Source: Plantago elongata (Eukaryota > Streptophyta > Magnoliopsida > Lamiales > Plantaginaceae). Taken from it: a DNA stretch of 64,000 nucleotides. Shown in pieces: positions 13,801 to 27,200 of the stretch (the stretch's first letter is position 1; every line of letters begins with the position of its first letter). The notes below the pieces were generated by a model that worked only from the letters and a program-made list of their open reading frames with translations, ran no database searches and was not told the DNA's origin. Where the stretch lies: positions 1-64,000 of the forward strand of contig JAYMSP010000105.1 in the NCBI GenBank assembly GCA_036897095.1, given 5' to 3'. The position numbers and the translations under genes were made by a program.

Positions 13801-15620
13801 TAATAGGTTACTTTCCTTCTTCACGCTTAATTGATTGATAGTAAGGTGCCATAAAGGGTGTCTATTTCTTATACAGAAAGAGAAGTCACTTATTTATAAG
13901 AGGCTAGCTATAAGTTATAATAATCATTTAAAGTAGTATAGAGAGTACTCCCCCTGCGCGCACTTATTTTATAAAGACTTAAGGAACTATATGTTAATTA
14001 TACTTTATATCAAAGGAAAAGTACTTAATTATTAGAGAAATATAGGTTAAAGGTAAATACTCCCTACTTTTTAGTAATCTTAGTACTAGAGAAATGCCCT
14101 TCTTCTATAATTCTAATATAGAAGTAATCTTCCCTTAGTATTTTATTTAATAATTATATTAATAATAAGTGTCCTTATTATTAATATATAAAAGAGACAG
14201 CTATCTTTAGTTACTTACTACTTTGATATAATTAAATACTTAAAGATACGTGCACTCATAAAGCATACTTCTTAGAGTAAAGGGATTATACTTTTACCCC
14301 GACTCTAGTAATAATAGGTCTTTGCTTTTCTCTAGTAGCTGTAATATATCAATTTTGGGCAACTGCTTTTAAGTAATTCTCTCCTATAATAAATATATTT
14401 ATATTAAGTAAGTACGTTAACGCCTTTAGATAAATGCTTAAGTAAACCAAATTAATTAAATATAATTTATAAAGAAAAACCTTATCTTGTGAAAAATATA
14501 CCATAAAGACAAGGCGTCTATTCTTCCCTAATGCACTTAAGTAGTAAATAATATAAGACAGGAAATACCCCCTTTAATTAATATTCTAGAAGTGTATAAG
14601 AAGTGGTTCCCATGGTTATTAACATATAATTTATAATTAGGATAAACACAAAAACTATCTTATCTATAGATAAGGAATGATGAATTAAGATACTACTTAT
14701 AATACCCTAATATAATTATCAGGTACGCCAGAGTATAGAAAGAACAGCTCACTTAGCAAACATCTTCTTAAATATACCCTTTATCAATTAAAAAATACTA
14801 TAGTTATAAATCTAAATATACTTTGAGAGGGGGAAAACATAACCATCTATCCTGCTTATATACTTATATAGTAAGTATAGTTTTAAATTATAACTTATAG
14901 TATTTAAATAGAATATTATTTATTCCTTTATATTTTAAAAAGTATTCTATAATGAAAGCCTATAACTTGCTTAAATACTTTTTTATTAAAGAAAGTACTA
15001 GTAGCTAACCCTTATAATATTTAGTGATTACTTAAAGCTTTGATAAATTATGTATACGTCCCTATTTCTTAGTAAATGTATAGTGCTTCTTAGTATAATT
15101 TTATATAAAGATAGTTTCATTTACTAAGCACTAGTAAATAGGAGGAGCCTCTTACGACTAATTTATTTAGAATTATCTAATACTTTACTATAAAGTTATG
15201 CCTTATATAGCGAATACTTAAAGAGGAATTTATATCTTTATGATAAATTTTTGTTACTATTAGAGGGGTGCCTTAGTCACTCGCCTTAGAAATAGAGAAT
15301 TAATATGTTATAAAGAATGTGTGCTCTTAAGTAACTAGTAATAAATATGGTACTCGCGCTTTAATAGAAAGGATAAGTTATTTCTAAAGATACTTTATAA
15401 CTAGAGAAGTATTTAATTACATGAAGAGATATAAATACCTTTTCCTTATAAATGGGGCGTTATCCTTTATCCTAATACTAATGAAGGGCATCTTGTTACT
15501 GTAAAATATACTTACTTGTAGAAAGCACTATTCTACTAGGCACATACAACTCATAGGTTAAAGAATATACTTTAGTACATATAATTTGTAGCATATTTAG
15601 AGTACTTTCTTGTGGATAAA
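10800..15620. repeat. RIP-like degraded repeat block (B block), about 4.8 kb
   Basis: A long uniform run of TpA-joined purine and pyrimidine tracts. In 13141-13260 I counted by hand about 21 TpA against 12 ApT, 6 CpA, 1 TpG and 0 CpG, with G+C about 28%. A TpA/ApT ratio near 1.75 is far above the values usually taken as RIP-positive. No gene is visible. The length is close to that of the 36.59-41.35 kb block, which could mean two copies of one element family. A CpG-bearing 8-mer, TGCGCGCA, sits at 13955-13962. Confidence 0.65.
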
Positions 15621-17050
15621 AGTCGCAGTATCCTAGAATAACAAGAGCTATCATAGTAGTATATGCACATTTTACAGTAAAAGCTTAGAACATGGTAAGA
15701 AGAAAATACAGCTTATGAAGACGATTTGCTGTAGAGAATTCTTTTTGAGCTAACCCAGTTCTTTCTTTGCTACTCTACTATAGTTAGCATAATGACATGT
15801 TACACATACTTAACTAGCAGGGCAAACCATACTCTTTTGTATACTTAGACTTTTCATATACTTAAAATTATATTACAGTGAACGCTTGTTTTGGTACTCA
15901 TAATTTAAATTTTATATAGAAAGAAAATGTGTGAAAAGAGACAAGAAATGTAGGAAATCAAATAATAAGTAATAAGATTACAAATAAATTCTATGAATAA
16001 CTTAAGTAAGTGCGCTGCCAAGGCACCCTCGTGAATATTCTAGTAAACTTATGAAAGTAGAGTAAGTAGACAACACTGCTACTGTATAAACCTAGCTTTA
16101 TGACTTAACTCCCTTTAATAGTTCTCTAAGGATTCTGTGGTTATATTTTAATTTAGGACTTAGTACTCTGCGTTACTTTAAATGTGGTGGAATAGAGATA
16201 GAAAAGCTAAAGAAAAGGTGTTAAGAATTCCTCTAGGTTTTAAGTTTCTACTAGAATTTAGTCTTGGTTAATATGGCTTTACTATTGTGAAATATACCAA
16301 TGATTACGTTATACAAGAATAGAGTGAAGTACTGCATAAACTCTTAGCAAGTTTACGGTAGTGTACCTTAACGTTAAGTACTTTAATACGTACTAATTCA
16401 TTTAATTTAAAGAGTTTTTTATTAAATTAAATATTATATATAATTTAAAGAACTATAAAGAATTACTCATTGTAGAATATCCTAAAAGGTTTTGCTAGAG
16501 TGTATTCCTTTGGTGGGCCTAAGAATTCATAATAATATGTGCTTTAATAATCCAAGGTCCTCTCTATCTAGATCTAGTAAAAGATTATTTGTTTGTTGTA
16601 TTTGTGGAAGAATTGTGTAACACGTGTTCAAAAAGTATAGGCTTCCTTTATAAGTTTGTACCTATACTCCTCAGGTTCAAAGTATATGTAATAAAGTATC
16701 TGACTTGTGTTGTCATTCTTCTTAGTAAATACATATATAGGGTAAGTATAAGAGTGAAATGCTATTCTTAACGTTATATTTTAGTAGAAAGATAATATTA
16801 CAACTTCGTGAGTAATTATTCATTAGGACTTGCAAACAGTATATTAAGATTTATAGGCAATACTTAGTCATTAATAAACTCTGTTACTAGACATACGAAA
16901 AAAGCGCGTAGGCGTGGGGATATAAAGTGAGAACCCTGCTTAAACAAGATGCATAAGATCAAGTAGACATGTTAATTATTATAAATAACTTTTGAGTTGA
17001 AGGGATTTCCTAGAATTTATAAAAACAAAAAGATATGGTAGAGCAATCCA
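15620..17050. other. Intermediate AT-rich stretch between two B blocks
   Basis: No gene is visible. TG, CA and a few CG steps are commoner than in the flanking blocks (for example near 16000-16040, 16615-16630 and 16900-16920) but TpA is still frequent. The longest open frame (16589-16771, 60 codons) starts at TTG and is mostly hydrophobic, as AT-rich frames tend to be. I read it as non-coding. Confidence 0.45.
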
Positions 17051-17269
17051 TTTCCTATTATATAAAGTGTTAGGTATTTGCCAAGGCATTTATCTTTTAT
17101 AGTTTCATAAATAATAGGTAAAGACTTCTTTCCTCTAGTAAAGTAAGATGATATGAAAAAGGAACTTCTCTTTTGAAACACTTCTTCCTTGTATAGAGAG
17201 CTTAAAGTAAAGGGTAAGGAGTACGTAAGCTGCTTAATACGCGTACTCACTTAGTAGAATAAGGGAACA

Positions 17270-17281
17270 TTTTTTTTTTTT
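17270..17281 (+). repeat. T12 homopolymer
   Basis: Twelve consecutive T near the left edge of the large B block. On the + strand it could stop RNA polymerase III, and on the - strand it could be a poly(A) remnant of a retroposed sequence. No gene is visible on either side, so neither reading is supported. Confidence 0.8.
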
Positions 17282-18909
17282 AGTGTATTCTTGTTTACTG
17301 ATCTATAAAGATGTAAGTGATCTATCTAAACAAATATGTAATGAAACTTACTTTTAAAATAATATAATAAGTACATAGTAAACTCCTAGAAAGTGTATCC
17401 TGCTCTTTTTTTGTCAAGTGAATATTTTTATGAGACAAGGTAAACTTACTTATATAAAGTGTATTGCTCCTCTACTCTTTCCTTCTTAAGTAATTTAAAA
17501 ATACTGTCGTAGTTTTTCTATAAATAAGGGTGCTAAGTAACTAGGGCGTATTCTTTTATATACAGCAAAGTTACTGGGAATATTAAGGGGCGAAGATTCC
17601 TTTCATTTAAATATTCCTTTATAATTGGGGTGCAATATCTTTACTACAAAGAGGCGTGATTTAACTTACCCCCTCCCTACTCTTTAAATAGAGATTTATA
17701 AATTAGAGTCTTTTACTTTTCACTGATACTACGGTATAATCGTGAGTACTTTAGCAATAAGTGCATTCGTTTACTCCCTATACTTGTGTAATTATAGAAG
17801 ATCTGTTAATATTATATAATATTCATAGAAAATAAAGCAACTTTTAAGCATCATTTTCATTTGTTGTAGGCTATACTTTACGCACTATATAAGAAATAGG
17901 TTCTAGAGTCCCTTCATATTTAGGTATTTAAGACATAATAATATTACAAAGTATTCTCTTTTTTAAGTCCTAGATTTACTAGAGAGATAAGTACTACACC
18001 TCCTTCTCTTTACAATTACATAGCTAATATAGAGCCTTAAAGTAGGAATAGAACATTCTTAGTCTAAAGTAGCTCTTCTCTAAAATTATTAACATAATAT
18101 AGTGAGGGATTGCTTTATTTACAGGAGATAAAATGATATGAAAATACCTCTTTGTTTAAATAATTAGGTAAGACTACACTTAATGCCTTCTTAATAAATG
18201 GTTAGTTCCCTTGTAAGGTAAGCAACCTTTCCTTTTATTAAAATTTTCATAAGTACTACTCTACCGGTAATACTAACACATTATAATCTACTCCTTTTAA
18301 AATTCTATTAACAAGAGATATTTCCTAAGATCATTATCATTAAGGTATAAATCTTTATGAAATATAACAGAATCACTAAGAGCAGTATGATTCCCTTTCC
18401 AATAGTCGGAAAAGCAAGGTATTTATCTTATTAATATGAAAACAATTTAAGTATAACTCTATTCAGTAAATAAAAAGGGCAGCTCCTTAACGCTTCTTCC
18501 TTATAGAGGTATTAATTAATGAGGGAGTACTCTAGTTTAAACCCTTTCTTTCTAGTAAAGGAAAAGATTGTAGTAATGTAAAAGCATAATTAAGACTAGC
18601 TTAAAAATAGGTGCTAGCTAAAGAATTCTTAAAACTACTGAGAGGTACTTGCCCTTCACTAGATAGTTTTATTTATGAATGGGGCAAAGGCAAGCCTAAT
18701 TATCTAATAAAGAGTTCCTTACTTAATAATACCTAATCGTGCATTATTCGTATAGGAGTTATACCCTTAAAACATCCTTAAATAATCTGTATTTCTAGCC
18801 TTACAGCTTTTACATAATACAAGGTAAACTAGGGGTGAGATACTAATTTTTACACAAAGTGCAGAGTGTATTTCCAAGGGTACAAACTTAAAGGTTAGGG
18901 TGTTAAGGC

Positions 18910-18927
18910 GTAATCGTTATCGATTAC
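18910..18927. repeat. CpG-bearing hairpin, 7-bp stem and 4-base loop
   Basis: GTAATCG (18910-18916), loop TTAT, CGATTAC (18921-18927). Both arms keep a CpG in a block where CpG is nearly absent. The arms are perfect, but at this length a chance origin is quite possible. Confidence 0.75.
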
Positions 18928-21900
18928 TCGAGGTTATACTTATTAAGATTATGAGAGATCTAGTTACATAGGGAAGAACTTTTAAAAGATGTGTATAATA
19001 ACTCAATATAACCTAGGCAGGGTCTTTTGTGAAAGTAGCTTAAATCTTTCATTTATAAATGAAAGAACTTATTCTTCTAAAAATGTTGTACTGTGATTAT
19101 GATTAATACCTTTCTTGAACAGCTTTCTTTTAGTACTCCTTTCTTTTCTCCCTTAAAATTTAAGCATTCTAATTGTACTAACATAGTATTACATAGAGCA
19201 ATAGTTTATACAACGTCGTGCTAATAGATTCTAGTAAAAAAGGGAGCTCATAAAGGAGGAGGAGTACTTATTTATGACTTTAAGTATTAGAAGAAACTAG
19301 TTATTTATTCTTAACCCTATACTCCTTTTATTATATACACGCGCTTAAGGGAGTCTTTAGGATAAGACTTATATTTATTAATTGATAAACACTCTTTCTT
19401 GATATAAAATACTATAGTCACGCAAGAATTTTACCTATAATAATTCTTTCTTGTATAAGGGACTTTTTTAAATACCGTATTCTAACAACAATATAAAGTA
19501 ATAATTATAATATTAAATATTTGCTTTGTTAATTTGGTACTGACTTAGAGACAACAGACTTAAACACCACACTTTGTATTAAGGTATTAAGTACCAGGCA
19601 TTTAAAGGGGACAAGCCTATAAGTTAAAGGACTAAAACTTAATGATTATATCTTGCTAAATACTCTATAACATAGAGAGAAGTACTCTATCTCTTAGGAT
19701 TTCTAGAAAAGACTCAAGTACTTTAATGCGCAGGGACTTACTTTTATAGCGGTCTCTTTTTTAAAAAGATATCTTGAAGGGCAATAGTATCCTATTTCTA
19801 TGACTAATTATAAAGAGTGTAGTTTTAGTCATTTATTTTCCTGTACTATAGAGCAAGTAAAGTAACTTATAGAGAAACCCTTTAAAATAGTAAGTAGTCT
19901 CTTTTTTAAACGTTGTAATTGAGGAGGCTCTTGAGTATCTGTTATTCACGTATTTAATCAAAAAAATTATAAAAATTTTATATCTAATCTAAGAGTATAA
20001 AACTATCCTTCTCACGTTACTGGCATTACTCCTAATACTTAACTATAGAAAAGAAATATGTTAGACTGTCGCTAGCATATCTTTACTAGTAACTCTTTAA
20101 GAAGGAAAAAGGTAACTCTCTATATAATAACTTAGGTATATAAAATATTTATCGATGTAAAGTACTAAGCTATATATAAAGGGTATAACTTTGGGTGCTT
20201 AGTAAATCTCTAAAAATAGAATTAGTTATATAATAAGGTATAGTAATAATAACTCCTTTAAGTCTAATCTCTTTTAAAGAATACTTTAATTAACTGTTGA
20301 GAGATATAAAATAGCTGGATTAAAATAGAATGATCTTCTATAAAGTAGATAGGTGTGCTCCCTACTTGGGGCTGTATATTTTAAGGGAACACTTTTTGTT
20401 ATGAAAGTCTTTAACATGGGGTACTTTCTTCCCCTTAGTTATAAACTAGACTTATATCACATCATTATATTTTAATAAAGAAACTTATACTTAATTATTT
20501 AAAGAGAGATAGTGTATACTTCCTTGCTTATGACATAGAGAACTATACCTTTTTCTATAAAAAATACTTTAATAAATTTAATACTATGCAAAGCTAAAAT
20601 AGTTCTTCTCTGTGCTAGTACTAGAGTACCTTTCTTAATAAACCCTTAGAGATAGAATCTTGTTATATATAAGTAACTCCCTTAAAGTATAAATAAGATA
20701 GAGACACTTACTACTCTTTATTTAAGGAGAGTTACTTGTGATAAATATAAAGGCCTATAATATAATATATCTTAGTTATAGAAATACATCTTATGCATTA
20801 TATAATAATAAGAAAGCGTATACATATTTATACAAGTACTTTCTCTTTCGTAGTGTACTTAAAATAGTGTGCGCTCGGACGCCCTTTTCTATAAAATATT
20901 TAGTAAAGAGAAGTGCATGCACGATTATTTACTTATATAATTGTGACTTAAGTAATTTTTACTTTATAATATTTTATTTAAATAGAATGTATTTAAAAAA
21001 AAGAGTACAATAACTCTCTTAACTCTCTCTAGAGCGAGAGATATTCATTTAAATTATTTTGCATGGGGGAAGCTTAATTATATAAACTGGCACTTCTTAA
21101 GTTATAAAGTATTAATAAAACACCCGCCTAAGAGGGGAGAAGATACCCGCCCGCTAGGTACTTCACTAAGTCTGTCTAATTATTAAATACATATATATAT
21201 AATAGAGAAATGGCCCCTTTCCTTTGCCTACATTATCAAGCTATAGATTATAACAATCAAGTTTCTAGCATAGTAAAGTAAAAGTACTCCCTTCTAGTAA
21301 CAAAAGGCAATAGAGTAATTTTTTAACCCGGGAAGTATTTATATCTAGTGAAATATCTAGCCCTAGTAAATACTCTCTTACGAATAATAACTTAACAAAT
21401 CTCCAATATTGTAATTATAGAGAACCTCAAAGAATATCTTTATGAAATACTCTCTAATTTACAACGAAGTAAATCTCTTAACCATTTCATTCTAATAATA
21501 ATAGAAATAAAGTATATTTTATAATAAAAGGTATAGAGGGTTAACTTGTCACTTACCAAATTATTTTTCAATAAGTACTAAAGGATTTTATAGAATTAAG
21601 GAGCATAATTATTAAATAACAACTTTTTTATAAGTAAATATTAATGTACCTTCTCCTTAGAACATAAGAGTTTAGATCTAATGTATATTCTTAAATAGTA
21701 TAACTCGAGCATGCACTCCCTTGTGAGGGTAGATTTGTATACTAAGTAACACCTATAATATATGCTTCATGGAGATAAGTTGCGTACCCTCTTCCCCATA
21801 AAATTATAGAATGATCTTCTTACTCCCTAAAGATAAAAGAATAACTCGACAAACCTTTAATAGAATAGTCCCTTCTATATATAATTTGGCTGCTTGTATT

Positions 21901-23390
21901 AATAATTAAGACTTAATTAAATCTTATCTTTATAATATAATTTAGATAAGACAAGTTTACTTCTTATGTTTTTACTCAAAGTATAATTTTAATTCAGAAA
22001 AATTTGGCATTAGTATAATTATAATATTGAAAAGTACTCTTACTATAACTCCTTGTTCGTCTTTGTTCCTGGGATATTTTACATTCCTTTCCTTCTATAT
22101 AATTACTAGAGTAAAAAAAGAGTATCTAGAGTACTGCATTGCTTTTTTAGAGTAATAAAAATAATATAGTAAGTAGAGTCTTCGAGTACTTACCTATAAT
22201 TAGGCCTAGCTTACTTTTTAAGTGCACTTTAGGGAAAACTTTAATTATGTGATACAATGGAGGTAGAAAACTATAAGAAAGATATTTAAGTACATTGTCA
22301 TATATATAAGGGAAAGGATGCGCTAACCTTGAATGCAGGATAGGGCTCTTCCCTTTAAGAAATACCTTTTCTTGTATAGTGAAAAGGGTTCACACTCTTT
22401 AGAAATTAATGCAAGAGTATTCATTGTCTCCTGAGTTTCCTATTATATCCTTTATATAAGGTGAAAGTATACATTATTATGTATTTAATAAAGAGTACTT
22501 TAGTCACTAGTGGGAACCCTTTGCTTTCTTAGAACTACTTTTATTAAACCTTACTCTTTATAGAAATAGAACATGCTGGGAGTAATCCCTTAGCTTCTTA
22601 CTTAGTGTACTAGAAATATAGAACTCTGTATTATACAAATGAATGGTAAATACTATATTTTTACTTATTTTTTTACGTAAGACCTTAGCAAAATGCTTAT
22701 AATAGACTACAACTTTCTTAGAGAAATGGTTGTTGCCCTTTAGCTATACCTATTTTATCTAGAGAGCAAATCTTTAATAATTATTAAAAGAGCATAAGTC
22801 CTTGTTCTATAAAAGAGAGTTTAGTCTATAGTTTTATGTAAGTCAGTTATTATTTTCTAGTACTCTAAAGTAATTCTGAAGTGCAATCTCTTAATAGGCT
22901 TCCTTATCTTTTGATTAGGTATACTATTTCTTCTAGATGCATGATATAGTTTATGCTCCCTATTTTTATATAAAGACTTAATGTATTTAATTTATTTATA
23001 TACCTTAACTAAGATAAATGCTTGGGCATACTCTAATATTCTACGTATAAATGAAGACTCTCTAGAACATAAGGTTTTATATAATTAAGTAGCTTCCCAC
23101 TAGTGTTTTACTTAACCTGTTATATGTATAGGGGCTTATTAAAAATATAACTAATATACTCTAGGTACTATTTTAACCATATTTAGTATAAGACCATTTT
23201 AGATACTTTTTATAAGATCACATAAAAAATATATATATTTTATTTACTTGCTGGGCGAGGTTTGTGTATTTTATTAATTAATATATAAAACGGGGTATAT
23301 AGTTTTTATCTTCTCTAGTATTCAAGCAATAAATTAAAGATATAAGTAAAGGCTGTCTTTAGCAAAACATAATTAAGTCTAAAGTGTTTA

Positions 23391-23412
23391 CTATACTAGT
23401 ACTATACTAGTT
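23391..23412. repeat. 11-base tandem duplication
   Basis: CTATACTAGTA (23391-23401) is followed directly by CTATACTAGTT (23402-23412), ten of eleven bases identical. A similar one-step duplication of TAGTATTAGT lies near 63760-63780. These look like slippage products. Confidence 0.7.
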
Positions 23413-24244
23413 CATAATATAGAAAGAAAGCACTCTTTCAGCACTTATGACATCCTATTTCTTTATTATAAATAGCTTTAATACTAGAATAAATAATTGA
23501 TAAAATTTTAATAAAAAGTCATTTAATATTATGCCTCTAGAAAAACTCCTCCTTCAATCTTGTAGCATACGAAAGTTACTTAAGATATTTGTTAGAGGTA
23601 GTTAGAGTTATACACTTTTACTTAAGAATTATTTACTAAACATGGAGATCTATAGCTTTTAGATTTATATATATTAAAAGATATATGCCCTTAAAAATAC
23701 TTCTACCTTCTGAAAGTTATCACTTAGTAAAACACCCTTATAAGTTAACACTAGGGCAATATCCTCCTGTACTCTATATTCTCTAATAAACTAAGATACC
23801 CTTATTTTTATAAATATCTTCCCTTAAGAGAGTAGGTGTTTATTATTTAACTTTTATACTTTACTAGAGATATAAACTAGGGCAGGAGTATTACCCATTT
23901 ATGAATACTGGAGTTAAGTATCCTTTTCAGAAGTAAATAGTTTAGGCCATTTGTGTAGATATATGATGAAAGAGAGTTTGTACATATTTAGGTATTATTA
24001 TATATTTGAGTGAACTTATGCCTATTAATAATAATAATCTCTTACTCACAAAGAAAAGTTACTTAAAAAGACTAGAGATACTCGTTATTTAATTAGAAAG
24101 GTCTTGCCTTTTCTATTTTTAATAGTCCCTAGGTAGTAGTTCCTTAAGAACGGAGTATACTATGCATGTCTTATGAATGTAAGGTATAACTTATAATTCT
24201 ACTAGTAACTTAAGTATAATGAAAGTGCCCTTTCTTTCCTGCAA

Positions 24245-24264
24245 ATATATATATATATATATAT
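24245..24264. repeat. (AT)10 microsatellite
   Basis: Ten uninterrupted AT units inside the large B block. Such tracts arise readily in RIP-mutated DNA and are likely to be polymorphic in length. Confidence 0.9.
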
Positions 24265-27200
24265 TAAGGGAGTTACTTTACTCTCACTCTCTATAATAAG
24301 GGGTAATTTTATAATAAGACTATTCATTATATCTTCTTAATAAAACGCAGCTATTCTTAAGTATTACTTGCAAGAGCTTCTTTTATACTTATAAATTTTT
24401 AAGTATTTTTTAGAGAAAGGAGTCTTTATTAGTTAGCTCATATTTATAACAACAGCTCTGGAAAGAAGCATACCTTTATTTATAGTATTAATAAAAAGTC
24501 ATTATTATAGAAGTTTCCTACTATATAAATAACCTCTATTTCTTATACAAGTTAAATATACTTAAAAGAGCATACATTGCGCGCAGTTATTTATGCACAT
24601 AGTTTTTGTATAAGGATATACGGTATAACTCTAGTAACCCCTATAAAATCTATAAGTATGAAGTGTATCTTAATTACTTGAGAAATCCCTCTAGTAATAG
24701 AGTAAAGAAAGAGCTCATACTCTTAAATATAAATGGGAGACTAGTATAACGCTTAGGATACCCTATTAGTGCATAATAACTTGCAATCCCCTTAGCTATA
24801 AAATAATAGAGCGTAAAACTTATTCGTTTATATCTTATAAGTGCTTAATAAAAGTATGAAAAATAACTAGTTTAAGATTTCTTTATTATAGATTACTTTA
24901 ACACCGAAGAGTTACATTATTATACCATAACATTATACTTTACTATTAATAGAGGCTTAATTAAGCATTTATTTTATATACGTGTTTAGTTACTAGAGAA
25001 ATACTATTATCTAGAGTTCTATAAGAAAGCTTTCTTCTAAATACGTTAGGGTAAAGAGGATACTTAAATTACCTAATTAACGTTTTAGAAGTATAAAAGA
25101 CGCATGGCATGTCTTTTCTTACTCTAAATTATTAGTAGGAAGCTTTCATTTTAATTATAATAACTAAAAAGTACATAATTACTAAAAATTGACCCTTTTA
25201 GTAGAGAATTATGCGGGGTCCTCTAGCTTTTTTATAAAAATGTGCCTAGTAAACTAGATCTTTAGAAAAGGTACTTACTACATATTTCATGAATGTTCTA
25301 GGTCAAGTTTATTACTTTCCTATTAGTACATTCTATTAGTTAATTAAGACATAAGTATTTTAGCCATCATACTAACCCCATAATTATACCGTACGCTAGA
25401 TTCCTTAACTTATACATGGCGTTGTACTTGGTACTTGAGATGCTTTTATAAAATAAAATATAAGATTACCATCTAGAACTATACGTTATCAAGGAGTACT
25501 CGTCCCTTCATAGAGTATCTTGTTATTTTAAATAAAAACTTCATATTCTATAGAGATGGATACCTTTCTTATTCTAAATTATATTACCATAATCCCCAGT
25601 AATATAGAGTATAAATAATTAAACATCTTTCTTATTATAAAGGGGTATAGCAGACTCTATCTCCGGTACCTCTTAGGTAATGACTAAAGGTAGATAAATA
25701 GTGTACAAATATTCTTTCTTAAGTATTAAGCGATCCTTTAGGTATAAAATAAGTAAATCTATCCTAGCCTAGCCTTTAGCTATCCTTTCTCTAAGGTAAA
25801 CATATTGTAAAGCTATTCTTATAAAGTAACTACTAGAGTTTATAAATTCCTGAAAAGTTATCCTATGTAAATAATAAGGCCATGCTCTAGGAAGAGTGTA
25901 CTTTATAAAAAGGGTATAGGTAGTACTTTCCATTTTTATAGTATAAGCTTAAGTACATGGCAGTCTTTCCTCTAAAAAGATCTGTTATACATAAGCTCTT
26001 CTACAGTTTCACTCTAACTTTTTAAGGGTAAGTTAGAGGTCTTACCTTATGTCATAATTATTTTACTAATGTATTTTTTTATAAATGCTCCTCCATAAAT
26101 AGTATACCTTTCTTTACGAGATAAGTACTTCAATTCCATTATATAGCATAAGTAATAAATTATATTATAATGTACTATGGAGCAATTTTTCCTTATTAAA
26201 GCATTTACATTTATATATAATAAGGATAATACCTTATTTCCTTCACTATCTTACTTACTACTCTAAACCTATAAATTATTACGGAATTAGATATGGAAAT
26301 ACCCCCTAGCTTTAAGAAATAAAGTAAAGACACAGAGCTCTCCCATAAAATGCACTAAGATATACTAACGCATTTACTTAAGACTTAATTATGTATGAAA
26401 GGACTCTAATAACTTATATAGTAAATAGATTGGGTATTAGAGAGGAACTCCCTTAATTTTATATAACATAATAGTGAAACCTCTTTGATATTATAGAAGT
26501 AGTATCCTTCCTATATTTATATTAAGTAAAGGTTTCACTATATTTCCTTACTTATATAAAATATGGAGTATCTTAGGATAATTGCTTAGGAGCTTCCATT
26601 ATAAATATAGCTTATTGCTTAAAATAAAGTAGCTCACTATAATAGGGAGGGTTAGTATAATTATTTATAAGTAACAAAGATTAACTCTTACCTTCACGAA
26701 AGTACACATTATAATTAAGAGCGAAGATAACTACCTAATACTTTGTACCCTAGGATCCCTATAGAAATGTCTTTTACAATTATAAGTTAAGATACCCTAA
26801 TTCTTTAATAAACATGTTTATAACAAAGAGGGTCCCGTAGTTATTTATAAAGAATAATTGCTTAAGAAGTCATATGTATAAGTTATACAAATTATTAAGT
26901 ATATATAAACTTTCTAAGGAATAAGTAAAGGGGCAACCTATCTTTATATAATAATAAGGAGCTAACTTAAAGTACTAGAGAAAATAAAGGGTAATCTCTT
27001 TCTAGTGCTAAATAATTATATATTCGCTTAGTATTAAAAGATTAGGGTAAGAGGTACACCATATTTTTCTTCCTCGTATAATATAGGCTTCTAGATAGTG
27101 CAATTATTTGATCTAGTTTATTCCAACAAAAGGGAGATTATAATATTCGATCTTTCTTAAAGTATATTTAAAAGTGTATTTAAAACTATGAGTAGAGTGT

